Made by a program: the position numbers and the translations under genes. The notes under the pieces were generated by a model. The model made no database searches. It saw nothing but the letters and a program-made list of their open reading frames with translations, and was not told where the DNA came from. A stretch of 9,966 nt of DNA, taken from contig CANHQC010000052.1 in NCBI GenBank assembly GCA_947462695.1, positions 1 to 9,966 of the forward strand, given 5' to 3'. Below are positions 1-6,055 of this stretch, piece after piece; positions within the stretch are counted from its first letter, which is position 1, and the number at the start of each line of letters is the position of its first letter. Source of the DNA: Flavobacteriales bacterium (lineage in GTDB: Bacteria; Bacteroidota; Bacteroidia; Flavobacteriales_D; Crocinitomicaceae).

Positions 1-679
1 GTTCAGGGTTGTGTGGAAAATGTCCGTTAGGTTCACAGTATAATTTAGTAATTTGTTTAACGCCAAGCGCTTCGAGTAGGGCAGGGACGAAAATACCCCC
101 GGAAGAATTAACCGCATCCACTACAATCGAAAAATTTGCCTCTTCAATTGCTTTTTTATCCACGAGGGGAAGATCAAGTATGGCATCAATATGCTTTTGC
201 ATATAGCTATCATCGACAATAATGGCACCCAAATCATCCACCGATGCAAAATTGAAATCTTCATTTTCAGCTATTTCAAGAACCTTTTCTCCATCATTTC
301 CAGAGATAAATTCCCCTTTAGCGTTCAGTAATTTCAGCGCATTCCATTGTTTTGGGTTATGACTTGCGGTGAGTATGATTCCCCCATGTGCCTTTTCCAT
401 TGGAACGGCAACCTCAACAGTTGGTGTTGTCGATAGACCAAGGTTGATCACGTCAATTCCAAGTCCATTAAGCGTTGCAATGACCAAATCGGCGATCAGT
501 TGTCCTGAAATTCGAGCATCTCTTCCAATAACCACTTTTAGTCGATAATTTGGGTATTGTTGCTGAAGCCAGGTTCCGTATGCGGCGGAAAATTTTACGG
601 CGTCGACAGGAGTTAATCCTTCGTTTACTTTTCCTCCAATGGTACCTCTAATACCTGAGATAGATTTTATGAGTGTCAT
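1..679 (-). CDS. glmM: GlmM-type phosphohexomutase, N-terminal half (partial at window edge)
   Basis: Alpha-D-phosphohexomutase, most likely phosphoglucosamine mutase, which converts glucosamine-6-phosphate to glucosamine-1-phosphate for UDP-GlcNAc and cell-wall synthesis in the cytoplasm. I translated 226 codons by hand from the ATG at 679 down to the window edge. The N-terminus reads MTLIKSISGIRGTIGG, the usual opening for Bacteroidota members. The phosphoserine loop TASHNPKQWN gives catalytic Ser106, and a GRDARISG motif lies near residues 52-59. About half of a typical 450-460 residue enzyme is present; the metal-binding and sugar-specificity domains lie beyond the window. The start is fixed because the only in-frame codon block upstream is closed by the TAA that ends ribH, 21 bases earlier. 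It is probably cotranscribed with ribH and the TPR gene. Phosphomannomutase or phosphoglucomutase specificity cannot be excluded from this half. Confidence 0.88.
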   Translation of the reverse strand, partial: MTLIKSISGIRGTIGGKVNEGLTPVDAVKFSAAYGTWLQQQYPNYRLKVVIGRDARISGQLIADLVIATLNGLGIDVINLGLSTTPTVEVAVPMEKAHGGIILTASHNPKQWNALKLLNAKGEFISGNDGEKVLEIAENEDFNFASVDDLGAIIVDDSYMQKHIDAILDLPLVDKKAIEEANFSIVVDAVNSSGGIFVPALLEALGVKQITKLYCEPNGHFPHNPE

Positions 680-700
680 GCGAAATAGATTGAGGTTTGT

Positions 701-1192
701 TTATCCTTCCTTCTTCTGTAAAGCGATCATTTGTAGGCAAGCGATCGCACATTCAATTCCTTTGTTTCCATGTTTACCGCCAGAGCGATCAATTGATTGT
801 TGCAAGGTGTTATCTGTTAAGACACAAAATGAAACGGGTTTGTCGTATTTCAGCATGACATCCATGATTCCTTGTGTGGTTCCTTGACAAACGAAGTCGA
901 AATGGCGCGTTTCTCCTTGGATTACAACACCAATGGTAATAACACCGTCAATATCTTTCCTTTTACAAAAATATTGAGCGCCTAACGGTAACTCAAATGC
1001 TCCAGGAACTGTTTCGACATGAATGTTTTCCTCTTTTACCCCACTTGAAATCAGTGCTTCGATTGCACCGTTTAATAAATTCGAGGTTATGGTTTCATTC
1101 CATTCAGAAACAACAATGCCGATTCTAAAATCGGCACCATTTGGAACTTCTTCCTTTTTAAAATGAGATAAATTTCGTCCGGCTGTCGCCAT
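701..1192 (-). CDS. ribH: 6,7-dimethyl-8-ribityllumazine synthase
   Basis: Penultimate step of riboflavin synthesis: condenses 5-amino-6-ribitylamino-uracil with 3,4-dihydroxy-2-butanone 4-phosphate to give 6,7-dimethyl-8-ribityllumazine. It is a cytoplasmic enzyme whose family assembles as pentamers or 60-mer capsids. The 163 residues match the family length. Visible signatures are SEWN (29-32, substrate-ring pocket), VPGAFELPLGA (62-72), IQGETRHFDF (91-100) with the catalytic histidine at 97, and the phosphate-binding stretch around Arg136 followed by GNKG (142-145). The ATG at 1192 lies two bases after the stop of the upstream TPR gene, so the two are almost certainly cotranscribed. No FMN riboswitch fits in the two-base gap, and none was seen before the TPR gene, so riboflavin-dependent control is not evident here. 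Confidence 0.97.
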   Translation of the reverse strand: MATAGRNLSHFKKEEVPNGADFRIGIVVSEWNETITSNLLNGAIEALISSGVKEENIHVETVPGAFELPLGAQYFCKRKDIDGVITIGVVIQGETRHFDFVCQGTTQGIMDVMLKYDKPVSFCVLTDNTLQQSIDRSGGKHGNKGIECAIACLQMIALQKKEG

Positions 1193-1194
1193 AT

Positions 1195-1836
1195 TTATTT
1201 CGCAATTTTATTTGAAGCTCTTGTTAAGTACTTGTCAATGACTTTTTGACTTGCATAAGAAGAGTAATCATCTTTAATTTTCTGGTAACACTCTGTAGCT
1301 TTTTCAAAATCTTTTTCTTTTTCAGCACAAAGTCCAGCTTTGAATAAATACATAGGTGTAGTCATTTCATTTTCACTTGCTGCAGCTGCATCGAGGTAAC
1401 TTTCTAACGCTTTTTTGTAATTTTTCATCTCGCTATGGCAGTCACCTTGCAGACCTACAACCATTGCTGCTACATATGTGTCCTCAACATTTACTCCTTC
1501 TAATTCTTCCAAGGCTTTTTTGAATTCACCTTTCGCCATGTATTGACGCGCAAGAACAAACTGAGCATTTTCACCTCCAATTTTTCCATCGTATTTTTTA
1601 ACGACAGGCTTCAATTCATCAATGGCTTGATTCGTAGAGTCTTTTGCTGCATAGTTTAGTCCTACCCAATACGCATCTTTTGATTTCTCGTTTGCAGGTT
1701 TCCATATAAATTGAAGATATAGGAAGTAACCTAAAATAAGAATCAATAAACCACCAACGATGTAGGTAACTAAACGGGTGTTTTTGTTTGATTCAAATTG
1801 TTTTTTAAGTTGTTGGAATGAAAAATTTTCTAACAT
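1195..1836 (-). CDS. Membrane-anchored tetratricopeptide repeat protein
   Basis: 213 residues. A short polar N-terminus (1-20) is followed by one hydrophobic segment (about 21-43) and then a soluble helical region. Four TPR-like helix pairs can be drawn at about 56-82, 91-115, 123-152 and 161-191, with typical A-x-G-x-Y/F-x-x-A-L spacing such as AKGEFKKALEELEG and NYKKALESYLDAAA. The architecture resembles YfgM/BamD-like periplasmic TPR scaffolds: a single signal anchor with the repeats outside the cytoplasmic membrane. That comparison is by architecture, not demonstrated homology. It is first in the unit TPR-ribH-glmM and divergent from recF. Its role is unknown; a protein-protein interaction scaffold in the periplasm is the reasonable inference. 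The ATG at 1836 precedes the hydrophobic anchor by a normal distance. Confidence 0.85.
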   Translation of the reverse strand: MLENFSFQQLKKQFESNKNTRLVTYIVGGLLILILGYFLYLQFIWKPANEKSKDAYWVGLNYAAKDSTNQAIDELKPVVKKYDGKIGGENAQFVLARQYMAKGEFKKALEELEGVNVEDTYVAAMVVGLQGDCHSEMKNYKKALESYLDAAAASENEMTTPMYLFKAGLCAEKEKDFEKATECYQKIKDDYSSYASQKVIDKYLTRASNKIAK

Positions 1837-1855
1837 AATCGCATTTTTAGCGTTG

Positions 1856-1863
1856 CAAAAATA
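1856..1863 (-). promoter_or_regulatory. Candidate -7 box for the TPR-ribH-glmM unit
   Basis: Reading the minus strand, TATTTTTG matches the Bacteroidota -7 consensus TAnnTTTG in all fixed positions and lies 19 bases before the TPR start codon. A run of ten A (minus strand, 1865-1874) sits just upstream and may act as a curved or UP-like element. No TTG -33 element is found at the usual 17-23 base distance, so the call rests on the -7 box and its position. Confidence 0.5.
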
Positions 1864-1966
1864 GTTTTTTTTTTGAAATATGCAGGGTTAACTGGTATCA
1901 AGTTATTCGGTTGATTTTTATTCCTTTTTTTCTTGCAGATCACCATGTATTCCGATAGAATTCAGC

Positions 1967-1974
1967 TACTTTTG
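1967..1974 (+). promoter_or_regulatory. Candidate -7 box for recF-DUF721
   Basis: TACTTTTG matches TAnnTTTG. Only six bases separate it from the ATG at 1981, so transcription would begin at or within a few bases of the start codon and the message would be leaderless or nearly so. No good TTG lies 17-23 bases upstream. The box also argues against starting recF at the in-frame ATG further upstream (1945), which would lie before the transcript begins. Confidence 0.5.
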
Positions 1975-1980
1975 TTTTCT

Positions 1981-3084
1981 ATGGTTTTGGAGAATTTACA
2001 TCTTTCTCAATTTAAAAACTACGAAGAGGCATTCGTAGAGTTTTCTCCTCAAATCAATTGTTTTTTCGGAAAAAACGGGTCTGGTAAAACAAATATCCTA
2101 GACGCTGTGCATTATTTGAGCTTGTGTAAGTCGTACATGAATGTGTTGGATCGTCAAAACATCCGTTTTGGACAGCCGTATTTTTCAATTCTTGGCCATT
2201 GGTCCAAAAATGAGCAGTCGGTCTCTATTCACTGTGCTGTAAAGCAGGGTGCTAAGAAAGTATTCAAACGAAATAAAAAAGAATACGAAAAACTTGCAGA
2301 TCACATCGGACAGTTTCCCGTTGTGATGATTTCGCCTTATGACAGGGACCTCATTTCAGAAGGAAGTGAATTGCGCCGAAAGTGGATGGATGGTATTATA
2401 TCCCAATTTGACAGGGCTTATTTGGATGATATACAACGGTATGCAAAGGTCCTCGATCAGCGCAATGCGCTTTTGAAAAACATGTTCGAGCACCGGCTAT
2501 TTGATAGAGAGTCAATTGAGGTTTGGAATGAACAATTGGTAGATTTAGGTAATAGAATTTATCAAAAGCGAACTGATTTTGTTGCCGAATTTGTGCCATT
2601 TTTTCAGGAGCGTTATGCGACAATTGCGAAGCAGGATGATTTTATTGGCTTAGAGTACCGATCCCAATTGAATGAGGGGAATTTTTCAGATTTAATTCAA
2701 GAAGCCGAAAAAAAGGATGCCTTTGCTCAATTTACGACAGTCGGCATACATAAAGACGATTTACTTTTTACGATACAAAGTCACCCCGTTAAGAAATTTG
2801 GCTCACAAGGTCAACAGAAGTCGGTTATTATTGCATTACGGTTAGCGCAATACGAGTGGTTGAAGCGTTACCTAAGTGTTGATCCAGTATTGTTACTGGA
2901 CGATATTTTTGATAAATTAGACAACGATCGTGTTCAAAATTTAATGGCCTTGGTTTCAGATCATTATTTTGGACAGGTGATTGTAACAGATACAGATGAG
3001 CGGCGCTTACGAGCCGTTTTCGAATCAATTGACGTTGAGACCCGATTTTTTGAAGTTTCGGATGGAAAGATAAACCTAAAGTGA
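1981..3084 (+). CDS. recF: DNA replication and repair protein RecF
   Basis: SMC-like ABC ATPase of the RecFOR pathway. With RecO and RecR it helps load RecA at single-stranded gaps and collapsed forks. From the chosen ATG the protein has 367 residues, the normal RecF size, and opens MVLENLHLSQFKNY as homologues do. Walker A is GKNGSGKT (30-37). The ABC signature lies in the GSQGQQK stretch (274-280), and Walker B is LLLDDIFDKLD (304-314). A VGIHKDDL stretch near 254-261 corresponds to the family TGPHRDDL. The frame is open upstream to 1933 and would add 16 residues unlike the family. The downstream DUF721 gene starts one base after the stop, so the two are cotranscribed. The gene is transcribed divergently from the TPR-ribH unit. 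Confidence 0.96.
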   Translation: MVLENLHLSQFKNYEEAFVEFSPQINCFFGKNGSGKTNILDAVHYLSLCKSYMNVLDRQNIRFGQPYFSILGHWSKNEQSVSIHCAVKQGAKKVFKRNKKEYEKLADHIGQFPVVMISPYDRDLISEGSELRRKWMDGIISQFDRAYLDDIQRYAKVLDQRNALLKNMFEHRLFDRESIEVWNEQLVDLGNRIYQKRTDFVAEFVPFFQERYATIAKQDDFIGLEYRSQLNEGNFSDLIQEAEKKDAFAQFTTVGIHKDDLLFTIQSHPVKKFGSQGQQKSVIIALRLAQYEWLKRYLSVDPVLLLDDIFDKLDNDRVQNLMALVSDHYFGQVIVTDTDERRLRAVFESIDVETRFFEVSDGKINLK

Positions 3085-3085
3085 G

Positions 3086-3388
3086 ATGAACGAATACAAA
3101 AGAGATAAGAATCAAACCACTTTAGGTGAGGCCATTCAACGCTTACTCAAAGCCTACAGGTTAGATAACAAAATGAAGGAGCTGGATCTCGTTGCGGCTT
3201 GGCCAGAATTAATGGGGCCTGCTGTTGCTAATCGCACAAAATCTATTCGCATTCAACAAACTTGTTTATACTTGGAAATTGAATCTTCTGTAATGCGGGA
3301 GGAACTGCTTCATGGAAAACAAATTATCATTGATCGAATGAATGCTTATGCTGGGAAACAAGTTGTCACTGACATTTGGTTTTCATAA
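3086..3388 (+). CDS. DUF721 (DciA-like) protein
   Basis: A 100-residue DUF721 protein, a family that includes DciA, the ancestral loader of the replicative helicase DnaB in bacteria without DnaC or DnaI. The visible core is an N-terminal helix (LGEAIQRLLKAYRLDNKM), then ELDLVAAWPELMGPAVANRT with the conserved Trp and a G-P turn. A beta stretch follows (LYLEIESSVMREELLHGKQ), as in other members. It lacks the extended N- or C-terminal tails found in larger DciA proteins, so it is essentially the bare domain. It starts one base after the recF stop (TGA-G-ATG), which indicates translational coupling. The recF/DUF721 pairing is common in Bacteroidota. A helicase-loading role is inferred from the family, not shown by the sequence. 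Confidence 0.85.
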   Translation: MNEYKRDKNQTTLGEAIQRLLKAYRLDNKMKELDLVAAWPELMGPAVANRTKSIRIQQTCLYLEIESSVMREELLHGKQIIIDRMNAYAGKQVVTDIWFS

Positions 3389-3415
3389 GATTAGCATTTT
3401 TTTAACAGTTAGCCA

Positions 3416-3438
3416 GCCAAAGTTGACTTAACTTTGGC
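3416..3438. repeat. 9-bp perfect inverted repeat over a promoter
   Basis: GCCAAAGTT (3416-3424), a five-base spacer GACTT, then AACTTTGGC (3430-3438), a perfect dyad. Its right arm contains most of the -7 box of the downstream hydrolase gene. As RNA it would form a hairpin at the 3' end of the recF-DUF721 transcript, but a C run rather than a U tract follows, so it is not a standard intrinsic terminator on the plus strand. An operator for a dimeric regulator is the alternative reading. Confidence 0.75.
3429..3436 (+). promoter_or_regulatory. Candidate -7 box for the secreted hydrolase
   Basis: TAACTTTG fits TAnnTTTG and ends seven bases before the ATG at 3444, implying a leader of only zero to a few bases. 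It is embedded in the right arm of the 3416-3438 dyad. No TTG occurs at the -33 distance. Confidence 0.5.
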
Positions 3439-3443
3439 CCCCT

Positions 3444-4154
3444 ATGAAAAATCGCATTCTCTTTTGTTCTTTCCTTTTATTGTCTGCAATAGCAAGTGCT
3501 CAGCCGCAGGCCATTAAAGGGAAATCAGACTATAATTTTTGGTTGACATTGCCGAATGATAGTATACTAAATAACAATCCACCGATAATGATATTCCTTC
3601 ATGGACGCAGTCTTTCAGGTTCTGATTTGAATCTTGTCCGTCGTTATGGCGTGGTAAAGGAAATCGATAAGGGAAGAAAATTTCCTGCGATTGTCATTGC
3701 TCCTCAAGTTCCATCTGGTAAGTCATGGGATCCGAAAAAAATTAAAAATGTGCTTGAATACGTTCAGCAGAATTATAAAACCGACACCAATCGGGTTTAT
3801 GTTGTAGGTATGAGTCTCGGAGGATATGGAACACTTCATTTTGCTGGAGCTTATCCTGAAATTGTTACTGCGGCTGTTGCGTTGTGTGGCGGTGGTAATC
3901 CGAATGATGGATGTGACCTTGCTCAGGTTCCGTTGTGGATTCAGCATGGCAACAGGGACACTGCCGTTCCATTATCAGAATCTGAAAAAATAGTAAAAGC
4001 CATCCGCCAATGTAATGGAGGGGATAAACTACGATTCACTGTATTAGAAGGCGCCGATCATGGTGATTTGGAAAAAGCGTTCCGGACCGATGAAATTTAC
4101 AATTGGATGTTCCAATATAACAAAACTGTTAATCAGTTGATCGAGAAAAAATAA
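3444..4154 (+). CDS. Secreted alpha/beta-hydrolase (esterase/depolymerase-like)
   Basis: 236 residues. A clear signal peptide covers 1-19: basic MKNR, a hydrophobic core, then ASA with likely signal peptidase I cleavage before Gln20, so the enzyme acts in the periplasm or outside. The mature part is a compact alpha/beta-hydrolase. FLHGRSLSGS (51-60) supplies the oxyanion region. GMSLGGYG (122-129) is the nucleophile elbow with Ser124. Asp172 in HGNRDTAVP and His206 in GADHGD complete the triad. The pattern resembles the PHB-depolymerase/feruloyl-esterase-like group of predicted peptidases and esterases. The substrate cannot be read from sequence; an ester in polysaccharide or polyester is plausible. 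It stands alone, downstream of recF-DUF721 but with its own promoter box, and converges on the SpoU methyltransferase gene four bases away. Confidence 0.88.
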   Translation: MKNRILFCSFLLLSAIASAQPQAIKGKSDYNFWLTLPNDSILNNNPPIMIFLHGRSLSGSDLNLVRRYGVVKEIDKGRKFPAIVIAPQVPSGKSWDPKKIKNVLEYVQQNYKTDTNRVYVVGMSLGGYGTLHFAGAYPEIVTAAVALCGGGNPNDGCDLAQVPLWIQHGNRDTAVPLSESEKIVKAIRQCNGGDKLRFTVLEGADHGDLEKAFRTDEIYNWMFQYNKTVNQLIEKK

Positions 4155-4167
4155 GCGATTATTCTTT
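4146..4167. repeat. AT-rich dyad spanning two convergent stop codons
   Basis: AAAAAATAA, spacer GCGA, then TTATTCTTT: nine base pairs with a single mismatch. Each arm contains one of the two facing TAA stops. The stem would be weak because it is almost all A/T. It may give some bidirectional termination, or it may simply reflect two facing TAA codons in A-rich sequence. Confidence 0.3.
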
Positions 4168-4638
4168 GTGGTAAACAGGTAATTTCGAAGGCAATTTTGC
4201 CGCCCTGTCATGAGCTACAATACTTCCAGCTATAGCAACGTTCAGCGAATTGTTACCTGGTAGTTTAACCGTAAAATGACACCTTTCAAGAATTTCCTTT
4301 GGTAAACCTTCGTCTTCAGCACCAAGGAGGTATATTGCCCGTTTTGGATGTTCGAAATCATTTAGAAATTCGGCATTCTCAGTCATTTCCACACCAATTA
4401 TTCGACAGTCATAAGGAATATTTTCCATCAATGCATCAAAATTATCGTAGTGAAAAAGCGGAATTCTTGCCCATGTTTTCAGCACATCTGAACTTTGCTT
4501 TTTGTACCTTTTTTCAACTGTAAAAACGTATGATGCTCCTAGAATATAGGCCGATCGCCAAAGAGTTCCGATGTTGTGTTCGTTCTTGCCTCTGTAGACG
4601 CCTATTGCGAAATACCCTTCTATGTTTGTCGTTTTCAC
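4159..4638 (-). CDS. SpoU/TrmH-family RNA 2'-O-methyltransferase
   Basis: Methylates a ribose 2'-OH of tRNA or rRNA using S-adenosylmethionine through a trefoil-knot (SPOUT) fold. The 159 residues correspond to the catalytic domain alone. Motif 1 is NIGTLWRSA (22-30) with the catalytic-type Arg28. Motif 2 is LLGAEDEGL (104-112), and motif 3 is LPGNNSLNVAIAGS (126-139); motifs 2 and 3 form the knot and cofactor pocket. The start is GTG at 4638: a TGA occurs in frame two codons upstream and the next in-frame Met is residue 71, inside the domain, so GTG is the only sensible choice. The compact size recalls TrmL-like enzymes, but the N-terminus (IEGYFAIGVYRGKNEHN) is of a distinct Bacteroidota type, so I assign no specific target nucleotide. 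It converges with the hydrolase and is divergent from the O-methyltransferase. Confidence 0.9.
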   Translation of the reverse strand: MKTTNIEGYFAIGVYRGKNEHNIGTLWRSAYILGASYVFTVEKRYKKQSSDVLKTWARIPLFHYDNFDALMENIPYDCRIIGVEMTENAEFLNDFEHPKRAIYLLGAEDEGLPKEILERCHFTVKLPGNNSLNVAIAGSIVAHDRAAKLPSKLPVYHKE

Positions 4639-4642
4639 GGTT

Positions 4643-4671
4643 CAAAAGTCGCTAAATTCTAGCATAGTCAA
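4643..4671 (-). promoter_or_regulatory. Candidate promoter of the SpoU methyltransferase gene
   Basis: On the minus strand, TTG (4671-4669), an 18-base spacer, then GACTTTTG (4650-4643). The -7 box differs from TAnnTTTG only at its first base, and the spacer lies within the 17-23 base range known for Bacteroidota. It ends four bases before the GTG start, so the transcript should begin at or next to the start codon. This is the only promoter in the window with both elements visible. Confidence 0.5.
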
Positions 4672-4674
4672 GCG

Positions 4675-4682
4675 TATTTTTG
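4675..4682 (+). promoter_or_regulatory. Candidate -7 box for O-methyltransferase-truC
   Basis: TATTTTTG matches TAnnTTTG and lies 21 bases before the ATG at 4704. No TTG is found at -33. The box is three bases from the -33 element of the divergent SpoU promoter, so polymerase cannot occupy both at once. Confidence 0.5.
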
Positions 4683-4703
4683 AGATCTTTACACAAAAAA
4701 ACA

Positions 4704-5348
4704 ATGGAATTTATTGACCCGGAATTGGATAAATACGTGTGTGATCACAGCGAAATTGAGCCAGAAGTTCTAAAGAAATTGAATCGAAGAACCCACCTGA
4801 ACGTATTACAGCCACGTATGTTAAGTGGACATTTTCAAGGACGTGTACTTTCCATGTTATCACACATGATTCGCCCGAAAAATGTATTGGAAATTGGCAC
4901 GTATACTGGTTATTCTGCCCTTTGTTTTGCCGAAGGATTAGCTGAAAATGGTAAGGTAATTACAATTGACGTGAATGAAGAATTAGAGGAAATGGTGAGG
5001 CAATTCATTGATGAAGCGGGTATGGGTGATCGAATTTTTCCAATGATTGGAGACGCTGTTGAAATCATTCCTGCATTGGATGAACAATTTGATCTTGTTT
5101 TCATTGATGCCGATAAGAAAAATTATTGTGTGTATTACGATTTGATTTTTGATAAAGTTCGTCCGGGTGGCTACATTATTGCCGATAATGTGTTGTGGTC
5201 AGGAAAAGTACTTCAACCATATGAAACGTTGGATCGGGAAACAAAAATTTTAGCCGATTACAATGTGAAAATCCATAATGATCCACGTGTTCAGGAGGTT
5301 TTGTTGCCCATTCGTGATGGACTAATGATTGCCAGAAAATTGAATTAA
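4704..5348 (+). CDS. O-methyltransferase, caffeoyl-CoA/catechol type (class I SAM)
   Basis: SAM- and metal-dependent O-methyltransferase of 214 residues, the usual length for bacterial members of Methyltransf_3. Motif I is VLEIGTYTGYSAL (61-73). The acidic residue that grips the SAM ribose is Asp89 in ITIDVN. IDADKKNY (134-141) and ADNVLWSG (160-167) provide the Asp, Asp and Asn metal ligands typical of caffeoyl-CoA and catechol methyltransferases. These enzymes methylate vicinal diols such as catechols; the physiological substrate in Bacteroidota is generally unknown. I chose the ATG at 4704, preceded by an A-rich stretch, over an in-frame TTG at 4680 because that TTG falls inside the -7 box and adds nothing family-like. 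The stop overlaps the truC start by one base (TAATG), so the two are translationally coupled. Confidence 0.92.
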   Translation: MEFIDPELDKYVCDHSEIEPEVLKKLNRRTHLNVLQPRMLSGHFQGRVLSMLSHMIRPKNVLEIGTYTGYSALCFAEGLAENGKVITIDVNEELEEMVRQFIDEAGMGDRIFPMIGDAVEIIPALDEQFDLVFIDADKKNYCVYYDLIFDKVRPGGYIIADNVLWSGKVLQPYETLDRETKILADYNVKIHNDPRVQEVLLPIRDGLMIARKLN

Positions 5349-6055
5349 TGCTGGAAATCCTTTACCAAGATGACTATTTGGTTGCCGTCAATAAGCCACA
5401 TGGTCTGCTCGTTCATCAATCATCTTTAGCACGTGATGCGCGTGAGTTTGCGCTTCAAATACTTCGAGATCAACTGGGGAAAATCGTTTATCCAGTCCAT
5501 AGATTAGATCGAAAAACAAGCGGGGTACTTTTATTTGCGTTTACTCCTGAGCTGAATAGCTTACTTCAGCAGCAGTTCATGCGCGGGGAGGTGGATAAAA
5601 CGTATTTGGCTTTATTGAGGGGGTTTGCACCTGAAAGTGGTTGTATTGATTACCCATTGGTCAATGCGTCAGGAAAATCGCAAGAGGCAATTACGGCGTT
5701 TAATGTGTTGGAAAAGTTCGAACTTCAGGTTCCTTTTGGAAAGTACGATACATCAAGGTATTCTCTAGTTGAAGCTCGTCCAACCACAGGAAGAATGCAT
5801 CAGCTTCGTAAACATTTTGCACATATTTACCATCCGATTATTGGTGATCGCCCTTACGGATGCAATAAACAAAACAAGTTATTCCTTGAAACGTGGCAAT
5901 TGAATGATATGCTACTCCACGCGTCATCTGTAGCTTTTGTGCATCCAATTACTGGAAATCGGTTGGAGATTGTGGCGCAATTTCAATCTGAATTTGAACG
6001 GATTCTTACGGTTTTTAACCGTTCGAATTTACTACAGAATTCCAGCAATAAGTAA
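5348..6055 (+). CDS. truC: tRNA pseudouridine(65) synthase TruC
   Basis: RluA-family pseudouridine synthase; in E. coli TruC isomerises U65 in the T-stem of certain tRNAs. The 235 residues align along their length with the E. coli protein as I remember it. The N-terminus MLEILYQDDYLVAVNKP is nearly the same. The catalytic loop HRLDRKTSG places Asp54 at the same residue number. Also shared are YSLVEARPTTGRMHQLR, HPIIGDRPYG and LLHAS. The family is usually hard to subdivide, but the N-terminus, loop position and the YxTxRYxLVE-like stretch favour TruC over RluA or RluD. There is no N-terminal S4 domain, as expected. The ATG overlaps the stop of the O-methyltransferase. The 3' end runs 24 bases into the coding sequence of the convergent TSUP gene. 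Confidence 0.9.
   Translation: MLEILYQDDYLVAVNKPHGLLVHQSSLARDAREFALQILRDQLGKIVYPVHRLDRKTSGVLLFAFTPELNSLLQQQFMRGEVDKTYLALLRGFAPESGCIDYPLVNASGKSQEAITAFNVLEKFELQVPFGKYDTSRYSLVEARPTTGRMHQLRKHFAHIYHPIIGDRPYGCNKQNKLFLETWQLNDMLLHASSVAFVHPITGNRLEIVAQFQSEFERILTVFNRSNLLQNSSNK

Noticed and set aside
9..887. Plus-strand open frames opposite glmM and ribH
   Set aside because: The minus-strand frames encode recognisable conserved motifs; the plus-strand translations match nothing and are compositionally odd.
1830..1844. Four-codon upstream ORF (ATG CGA TTA TGT TAG, minus strand) overlapping the TPR start codon
   Set aside because: It could in principle modulate initiation, but such a short match is expected by chance and nothing else supports it.
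1933..1980. 16-codon N-terminal extension of RecF starting upstream of 1981
   Set aside because: The extension is unlike RecF N-termini and spans the candidate -7 box at 1967-1974; the ATG at 1981 gives the normal family start.
2396..3115. Antisense open frames on the minus strand opposite recF
   Set aside because: They have no domain-like sequence and lie wholly inside a strongly conserved gene; shadows of recF codon structure.
3700..4523. Open frames opposite the hydrolase and the SpoU methyltransferase
   Set aside because: Both loci have conserved catalytic motifs on the annotated strand; the opposing frames show no coherent protein features.
4680..4703. TTG start for the O-methyltransferase, adding eight residues
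   Set aside because: The TTG lies within the TATTTTTG promoter box; the ATG at 4704 has an A-rich upstream stretch and a family-like N-terminus.
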